64,000 nucleotides of DNA, taken from Nonomuraea solani. Its GTDB lineage: Bacteria; Actinomycetota; Actinomycetes; Streptosporangiales; Streptosporangiaceae. Made by a program: the position numbers and the translations under genes. How positions within the stretch are numbered: the first letter of the stretch is position 1; every line of letters begins with the position of its first letter. The notes under the pieces are model-generated. The model was not told the origin of the DNA. It did not search any database and was given only the letters and a program-made list of their open reading frames with translations. The DNA lies in assembly GCF_900108335.1 (NCBI RefSeq), contig NZ_FNVT01000003.1, forward strand, positions 477,563 to 541,562, read 5' to 3'. This document shows, in pieces, positions 58,825 to 64,000 of the stretch.

Positions 58825-61734
58825 TCAGCCGAGGTTTTCAAGCGCGGCGGCGGCGCGGCCGCGCTCGTCCTCGTCGCCGGTCTCGGCGGCGATCGCCAGC
58901 GCCAGCCGGTGCCGCTGCGCCGCCTCGCCGTCACGGCCCATGGTGCGCAACGCCTCACCGATCGCGTTGAGGACACTCGCCTCACCGTACCTGTGCTTGG
59001 TCGCCTGGAAGATCGCGAGCGCCTGCTCCAGGTGCCACAGGGACTCGTCGAATTTCGCCTGACGGCACAGGGCGGTGCCGAGGTTGCTCAGCGCGGTCGC
59101 CTCCCCGTCACGGTGCTCGATCTCGCGGAACAGGCTCAGCGCCTCGCGCAGTTTCGCGACGGCGAGCGCGTCCTCGCCCAGCGAGCTGTAGATCTGGCCG
59201 AGGTTGGACAGGGCGATGGCCTGCCCGGCACGCTCACCGAGCGCGGCGAAGATGTCGTGCGCGGCCAGGAAGTGCCGCGCCGCCTCGGTGTGCTCGCCGA
59301 TCGACTCCTCGAGGTTGCCCAGGTTGGTCAGCGCCGCCGCCTGGCCGAAGGGGTCGTCGATCTCGCGGTAGAGCGCGATGGCCTCGCTGTGCCGGGCGGC
59401 CGAGGAGGCGAACTCGCCGAGACGTTCCTCGATGATGCCCAGATTGGACAGCGAGCGGGCCTGGCCGTGGCGGTTGCCGATGCGGCGGCACAGCTCCAGC
59501 GCCTCGCTCAGTTCCTCGACGGCCGGAGCGTACCGGCCGAGCAGCCGCAGGATGACCCCGGCGTTGGTCCGCAGATGCGCCTCGCCCTCCGAGTCTCCCA
59601 TCCCCCGCGCGGCGTCGACGGCGCACTCGTAGATCGACAGGGCCTCGGTGCCGTGCCCCGCCTCCAGGTAGCGGTGCAACGCGGCGGCGAGGGTGACCGC
59701 CCGCTCCGGCCGTCCCTGCCTGACCGCGAACTGGCAGATCGTGCCGAACGACGCCAGCTCGCCGTCCAGCCACGACAGTGCCGCGCCCGGCGTGAGGGTG
59801 ACGCCGCCGGGCTTGAGGGCGAGCCCGGCGTGCCGCCAGCTCCCGCTCCACCCGGGGTAGAGGGTGCCGCTCGCCTCGACAGCGGTCCCGCAGTAGTGCT
59901 CCAGCAGCCTGTCCACGGCCGCCTGCCGCTCGGCCTCGCCGTCCATGGCAAGGCTCATCTCGGCGGCGTACGCACGCAGAAGGTCGTGAAACCCGTAGCG
60001 CCCCAAGGCATCGCATCGCAGCAGGTGCGCCGAGGCGAGCCGGTGCAGGAGCCGGGCCGCGCCGATCTCGTCGACGTCCGACAGCGCCGCCACGCAGGCC
60101 GGCGTGGAGTGCGGCGCCGGGTTCAGGCTCAGCAACCGGAACAGGCGCTGCGCCTCGGCGTCGAGCAGCCGGTACGAACAGCCGAAAACGTGCCGGATCG
60201 CCGCCCCGCCGCCCCAGTCGAGCAGCTCCAGCGGTCCGGCCCGGCGCAGCCGCGTCACCACGCCGGCCAGCGGCAGGTGCGCCTGCGCCCCGGCGTACTC
60301 GGCGGCCAGGCGCAGCGCCAGCGGCAGACGGGCGCAGATGGTGGCAAGCGAGTCGACGCTGCCGGGATCGGTGCCCGCCCGCTCGTCCAGCAGCCGGCGC
60401 AGCAGGTGGACGGCGTCGGTGCGGGGCAGCAGGTCCAGTTCGACGCGGTGCGCGCCGTGCAGGGCGACCAGGGTGGCCAGCCTGTCGCGGCTGGTGATCA
60501 CCATGAGGGTGTCGTGCGTGCCGGGCAGCAGCGGCCGTACCTGCTCGGCCGAGGCCGCGTTGTCGAGCAGCACAAGCAGTCTGCGGCCGTCGGTCTCGGT
60601 GCGCCAGCGCGCGGCCCGCGACTGGGTGTCGGCAGGAATGTCCTGATCGGACACGCCGACGGCGGTCAGCAGGCGGCCCAGCGCCTCGTGCGGGGGCAGC
60701 GCGTGTTCGGCGTCGTCGCCGCGCAGGTCGAGGTGGATGCGCCCGTCGGGGAACAGCTCGCGGTTGCGGTGACCCCAGTGGACGGCGAGCGCCGTCTTGC
60801 CCACGCCCGCGGTGCCGCAGATGACCGCGATCCCCGGTGGGCGGCGGGCGTTCGCGGCGTCGAGCAGGGCCAGCTCGCCGGCGCGGCCGGTGAAGTCCGG
60901 CACCGGCGCCGGGAGCTGCCGCGGAATCCTTGGCACACCACGGCTTTCCTGCTCTTCAAGCAGGTGCCGGTGCGCCCGTTCGAGCTCCTCGCTCGGCTCC
61001 ACGCCCAGCTCCTCGGCCAGTACGAGGCGGGTGGCCTCGTACCGCTCGAAGGCGATCGTCCGCTGGCCCGTCGCCTGGTACGCGCGGATCAGCCGGGCCT
61101 GCACCGCCTCGTCGAGCGGGTTCGCCGCGCCCTGCGCCGCCAGCGCGGCGATGATCTCGGCGGCGTGGCCCGCCCGCAGCATCAGGTCCCAGTAGGACAA
61201 CTGCGCGCGGCGGCGCTCGGCCTTGAGGCCCCACACCTTAGGGTGGTCTTCGAGCGCCGGCACGTCGCACAGGGGGTCGTCGTCCTCCCACAGCCGCAGC
61301 GCCTCGCGGAACAGCGCGGCCGCCCGCGCCGGGTCGCCGTCGCTTCCGGCCCGCTGCGCGGCTGCCATCGTACGCCGGAAGCGCAGCAGGTCGAGGGCGG
61401 CCTCCGGCAGGCGAAGCAGGTAGCCGTCGCCGACGGTGGAGAGCACACCGCCCTGGTCGCGCGGGCTGTGCCGCGGGTCGAGCAGGCGGCGCAGGTGTTT
61501 GGTGTGGGTGTGCAGCACGTTGACCGCGCTTGACGGCGGCCGTTCGCCCCACAGCGACTCGATCAGTTCCCGGCGGGTGGTCAGCCGCCCGGCGTTGAGC
61601 GCCAGGACCCCCAACATCAGGCGGCGGGCGGGCGGCCCGGCATCGACCTCGAGGTCATCGTGCCACACCCGCAGGCGGCCGAGCACCTGGATGACCAGCA
61701 CCGCCACAGTGTAGCTGCGGTGTTCAGTAAACAT
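58825..61734 (-). CDS. AfsR-like SARP regulator with NB-ARC ATPase and TPR domains
   Basis: A 969-residue regulator. An OmpR-like DNA-binding domain (about 14-105) and a BTAD helical domain (about 112-260) form the SARP part. Then comes an NB-ARC/STAND ATPase with Walker A GTAGVGKTAL (307-316) and LLVLLDNA (Walker B), and about seven TPR units (LSNLG-type repeats) at the C-terminus. Such proteins switch on secondary metabolism. The frame is open to 62163, but this would overlap the divergent gene; the ATG at 61734 or a GTG near 61707 is more likely. It diverges from the secreted protein at 61799 with 64 bases between. Confidence 0.9.
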   Translation of the reverse strand: MFTEHRSYTVAVLVIQVLGRLRVWHDDLEVDAGPPARRLMLGVLALNAGRLTTRRELIESLWGERPPSSAVNVLHTHTKHLRRLLDPRHSPRDQGGVLSTVGDGYLLRLPEAALDLLRFRRTMAAAQRAGSDGDPARAAALFREALRLWEDDDPLCDVPALEDHPKVWGLKAERRRAQLSYWDLMLRAGHAAEIIAALAAQGAANPLDEAVQARLIRAYQATGQRTIAFERYEATRLVLAEELGVEPSEELERAHRHLLEEQESRGVPRIPRQLPAPVPDFTGRAGELALLDAANARRPPGIAVICGTAGVGKTALAVHWGHRNRELFPDGRIHLDLRGDDAEHALPPHEALGRLLTAVGVSDQDIPADTQSRAARWRTETDGRRLLVLLDNAASAEQVRPLLPGTHDTLMVITSRDRLATLVALHGAHRVELDLLPRTDAVHLLRRLLDERAGTDPGSVDSLATICARLPLALRLAAEYAGAQAHLPLAGVVTRLRRAGPLELLDWGGGAAIRHVFGCSYRLLDAEAQRLFRLLSLNPAPHSTPACVAALSDVDEIGAARLLHRLASAHLLRCDALGRYGFHDLLRAYAAEMSLAMDGEAERQAAVDRLLEHYCGTAVEASGTLYPGWSGSWRHAGLALKPGGVTLTPGAALSWLDGELASFGTICQFAVRQGRPERAVTLAAALHRYLEAGHGTEALSIYECAVDAARGMGDSEGEAHLRTNAGVILRLLGRYAPAVEELSEALELCRRIGNRHGQARSLSNLGIIEERLGEFASSAARHSEAIALYREIDDPFGQAAALTNLGNLEESIGEHTEAARHFLAAHDIFAALGERAGQAIALSNLGQIYSSLGEDALAVAKLREALSLFREIEHRDGEATALSNLGTALCRQAKFDESLWHLEQALAIFQATKHRYGEASVLNAIGEALRTMGRDGEAAQRHRLALAIAAETGDEDERGRAAAALENLG

Positions 61735-61798
61735 CCAGAGCCTGTCCAGAGGCTGGTGTTTTTCTTCGCCCGACGTACTTCCACGAAGGGAGTAACGC

Positions 61799-62998
61799 GT
61801 GGCCAGATGGACAGCGGGGATCGCGAGCGTCGCTTTAGGGCTGTCAGCCCTGCTCGTGCCCACCGCCCCGGTGACGGCGGCACCGGACAGGCCCGCACCG
61901 GAACCCGCCGTCGCACAGGAGTGCGGCACCGACCTCAAACAGCACGCGGAGACGCTCGCCGCGACCGGGAAGTCCGGGACCGCCACCTGTATCCGTAAGC
62001 AGGCGAGGAAAGCCGACCGGGTCACGACCGGCGCCGGGGTCGCCGCCGACATCTGCGGCGGGAGCCCCACGCTGACCCGGACGGCCGCATGCGTGATCGA
62101 GGACGGCATCCTGCTCATCTTCACGGTGCCCAACGGGGCCGTCATCGGCTCGATACAGTTCACCGTCTCCAGCTTGACGACCCTCGACCACGGTTCGCTG
62201 CGCTGGAGCCAGTCGTGGCACTACCAGGCCAACTCCGTCGCCGGCCCGGCGATCCCGGCGGTGCTCGACTCCCTCGTCTACGCCGAGCCGGAATGCCTCG
62301 CCAGTTGCACGGTGTCCAGCAGCGGGCTGGTCGGCGGGTCCGCGCTTCCGGGCCGCGTCCACTCGACCACCACGTACTTCAACAGCCCGCTCAGCGGCTA
62401 CAAGTGGGGTGCACACGGTGGGATGAGGTACTGGTTCGCCAACTCGGCATGGGTCAACCCGACGACAAACGCCTCGATCACGGCGCCGGCCGTGCATCGC
62501 TGCGACGACGCGCTGCCCGGTTACCCCTCGGGCTGCGTCTACGACTCGGTCCGCCCGGTGCACGACGTCCTGTCGTCACGCTATCCGTCGTATGCCCGCC
62601 ACCTCCAGCTCGCCATCAACCATTTCAAAATGACGGACATCCTGACCAGGACCCAGAACGAGACCATCATCGACCGCAACTACAACACGGCCTGCCCACC
62701 GGGGCACCCCAAACCCACGGCTCCGGGAGTCTGGTCCTGTGACGAGTACCCCTACAAGTCCACCTACAACGGCGCGTACTCCCAGCCCTACGGCCGAAAC
62801 ATTGTGATCATCAACTGGAACACCGGGTCCGGGTTCAACTGCAACGCGTCCTGGCTGGATATCCGCAGCCCCACCGACTCCGGCGGCTACAGCGTCTGCA
62901 TGATTCCCTTGGCGGAGAACACTCTCGGCGGATCCGACCTGGGCGCCTTCCACTACAACATCTCGATGCTCTCAACGTCGGCCGAGTTCGGTGCGTAG
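61799..62998 (+). CDS. Secreted protein with C-terminal NucA/NucB-like nuclease domain
   Basis: A 399-residue exported protein. The signal peptide (1 to about 27, ending TAPVTAA) is followed by a 260-residue beta-rich region with several Cys and no known family, and a C-terminal domain with NYNTACPPGHPKP and SCDEYPYKSTYNGAY near 313-327. This CDEYP(F/Y)-ST motif is the core of NucA/NucB sporulation and competence DNases. The usual downstream N/E-rich part is changed (RNIVIINWNTGSG). The GTG at 61799 has AAGGGAG upstream. It diverges from the AfsR-like regulator. DNase or another secreted hydrolase/toxin activity is a guess from this motif. Confidence 0.7.
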   Translation: MARWTAGIASVALGLSALLVPTAPVTAAPDRPAPEPAVAQECGTDLKQHAETLAATGKSGTATCIRKQARKADRVTTGAGVAADICGGSPTLTRTAACVIEDGILLIFTVPNGAVIGSIQFTVSSLTTLDHGSLRWSQSWHYQANSVAGPAIPAVLDSLVYAEPECLASCTVSSSGLVGGSALPGRVHSTTTYFNSPLSGYKWGAHGGMRYWFANSAWVNPTTNASITAPAVHRCDDALPGYPSGCVYDSVRPVHDVLSSRYPSYARHLQLAINHFKMTDILTRTQNETIIDRNYNTACPPGHPKPTAPGVWSCDEYPYKSTYNGAYSQPYGRNIVIINWNTGSGFNCNASWLDIRSPTDSGGYSVCMIPLAENTLGGSDLGAFHYNISMLSTSAEFGA

Positions 62999-63325
62999 CG
63001 TGCGGGCGCGGCCACACTTTCCACGCTGGGCCTTTCAAGGGCGGGTAATGACGTTTACTCGATCATCATGTGGAGCCGTTCCGTGTAGAGGTTGATCTGT
63101 CGCAAGACACTCTTCCGCCGACGGTTCAACACCTATTTCTGGCCAACTGTGATACTCGAATTCGATCTATCCGGATCTCTTTCGTCGAAAAAACCTCAAT
63201 GTCTGCCAAAGTTCGAAGCGTGTCGTGATGCCAGTACTACTAGATCTACGAAAGTAGTACCCCTATCATGGAAATATTGACAACAAAAGTGTTGCGTCAG
63301 GATAAAGTAAAAGACTGGGGGACGT
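62999..63325. other. AT-rich gene-free region before the SARP gene
   Basis: About 330 bases, far lower in GC than the rest of the window. It contains the inverted repeat GTACTACT/AGTAGTAC at 63234-63260 and a run of TTCGAT/ATTCGA-like words. The open frame starting at 63268 conflicts with the SARP frame and is not a gene. It is probably the promoter region of the gene at 63326. Confidence 0.5.
63234..63260. promoter_or_regulatory. Inverted repeat upstream of the SARP gene
   Basis: GTACTACT (63234-63241) and AGTAGTAC (63253-63260) are perfect 8-bp arms with 11 bases between, centred about 80 bases before the TTG start. A regulator dimer site is likely. Confidence 0.5.
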
Positions 63326-64000
63326 TTGGAAGCCCGGATACTCGGGCCGCTGAGTATCAGCGACGGCCATCGAACGATTCCCGTGAACTCCGGCCGTCAG
63401 CGCGCGCTACTGGCCGCACTCTTGGCAAAACCGAACCAGCCTCTTTCGGTGGAACACCTGATCGAGGTCCTCTGGGGCAGATACCCTCCGGACAACGCCA
63501 GAGTGGCTCTGCGCACCTATGTGATGCGGCTGCGTCAAGCACTGGGCGACGAACTGGGCGGCAGGATCGTAACCCGGCCGCAGGGCTACCAGATCAGAGC
63601 CGAGGTGCATGAGGTAGACCTGCTGATGTTTCAACGGCACGCGATGAGCGCGAGGTCCGCCGTACGGGAGGGCGACTGGGGGGCGGCCGCAGGCGAGCTG
63701 CAGCGAGCGCTTGGGCTTTGGTCTGGCGAGCCATTCACCGAGGTGCCGTCCGCAAGCCTTCGGGAGCGCGAGCTGCCCCACCTCGAGCAGCTTTATCAGC
63801 GGACTCTGGAGCTGCATTACGAGGCCCAGCTCGCGCTCGGGCATCACGATGACATCGTGTTGGAGCTCGAGCGTGCTGTCGAGTCACATCCGTTCCGTGA
63901 GCGGTTCTGGGCTCAGTTGATGACGGCCCTCTACCGCAGTAGGCGTAAGGGTGACGCTCTCGCCGCCTTCCAGAGGATTCGCCGCGAGCTCATCAAGGAG
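63326..64000 (+). CDS. SARP-family regulator (partial, runs off the window)
   Basis: The frame from a TTG at 63326, behind GGGGGA, is open for 225 codons to the window end. It encodes an OmpR-like DNA-binding domain (ARILGPLSISDG...RQRALLAALLAKPNQPLSVEHLIEVLWG...MRLRQALGD...GYQIRA) and a BTAD domain (VDLLMFQRHA...ELQRALGLWSGEPFTEVPS...LERAVESHPFRERFWAQLMTALYRSRRKGDALAAFQRIRREL). It is thus a second SARP within 5 kb. Whether it also has ATPase and TPR parts cannot be seen. SARPs activate antibiotic gene clusters, so one may begin beyond this edge. Confidence 0.9.
   Translation, partial: MEARILGPLSISDGHRTIPVNSGRQRALLAALLAKPNQPLSVEHLIEVLWGRYPPDNARVALRTYVMRLRQALGDELGGRIVTRPQGYQIRAEVHEVDLLMFQRHAMSARSAVREGDWGAAAGELQRALGLWSGEPFTEVPSASLRERELPHLEQLYQRTLELHYEAQLALGHHDDIVLELERAVESHPFRERFWAQLMTALYRSRRKGDALAAFQRIRRELIKE

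Noticed and set aside
58909..61533. 874-codon plus-strand frame opposite the AfsR-like gene
   Set aside because: It is a shadow of the SARP-ATPase-TPR gene; the product is Arg/Gln/Val-rich low-complexity sequence.
63268..63612. Plus-strand 114-codon frame
   Set aside because: It is in conflict with the SARP frame, which has clear domain sequence from 63326 on. The 63268 product has none.

Overview
The window is high-GC DNA with GTG/TTG starts, many 1-8 bp overlapping gene starts, SARP/AfsR-type regulators, DUF1707 and DUF6879/DUF6891 genes and an SCO6745-like gene. This points to a filamentous actinomycete, most like the Streptosporangiaceae (for example Nonomuraea). The genus is an inference from gene content only. 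The first 50 kb read as ordinary chromosome. The stretch from the tRNA-Arg at 50.5 kb to about 58.8 kb is lower in GC, looser in gene density and carries transposon debris, so it looks like an accessory island.

Layout. 0-5 kb: arginase-family enzyme, secreted barrel-like protein, SDR, exported S33 peptidase. 5.2-11.2 kb: a six-gene operon matching the rhizobial GlpSTPQUV glycerol ABC transporter, including the small DUF2160 protein. 11.2-22.8 kb: a sugar-acid utilisation locus. A CUT1-type importer with an oxidoreductase and an esterase-like hydrolase runs leftward, a LacI regulator sits in the middle, and a rightward operon encodes a uronate-dehydrogenase-like SDR, an enolase-superfamily dehydratase/cycloisomerase, a KdgD-like dehydratase and a Gfo/Idh/MocA-PmoA fusion. 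Together these fit an oxidative uronate pathway under one LacI operator family. 22.9-30.4 kb: a TetR gene and a 26-bp perfect palindrome in front of a peptide-type ABC operon (solute binder, permease, fused permease-ATPase, ATPase) that ends in an acyl-CoA dehydrogenase.

30.4-36.9 kb (leftward): DUF6879 and DUF6891 genes with low-complexity spacers, a VTC polyphosphate-polymerase domain protein with its DUF4956 membrane partner, a two-component system and an Asp-tailed exported protein. 36.9-45.2 kb: SDR plus SCO6745-like pair behind a TetR-type operator, DUF1707 protein, four-gene osmoprotectant (OpuC-type) ABC operon, SDR, and thiC under a TPP riboswitch. 45.4-50.4 kb: small Cys-rich secreted protein coupled to a universal stress protein, SGNH esterase with CBM2, ArsR plus YbaK pair, AIM24 protein, a TPR gene broken by one base in a C5 run, and a single-domain response regulator.

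50.5-58.8 kb (island): tRNA-Arg(CCG), a DUF262/HNH-like protein that is the best defence candidate here, a relic of the 3' half of tRNA-Phe followed by a terminator, a small membrane protein, an HTH regulator, an S33 hydrolase, an ISL3-type insertion sequence with 34-bp perfect inverted repeats and the wreck of an rve-type transposase. 58.8-64 kb: an AfsR-like SARP-ATPase-TPR regulator diverging from a secreted NucA/NucB-like protein, then a second SARP gene that starts at TTG and runs off the end of the window. No CRISPR array, rRNA or complete integrase was seen.
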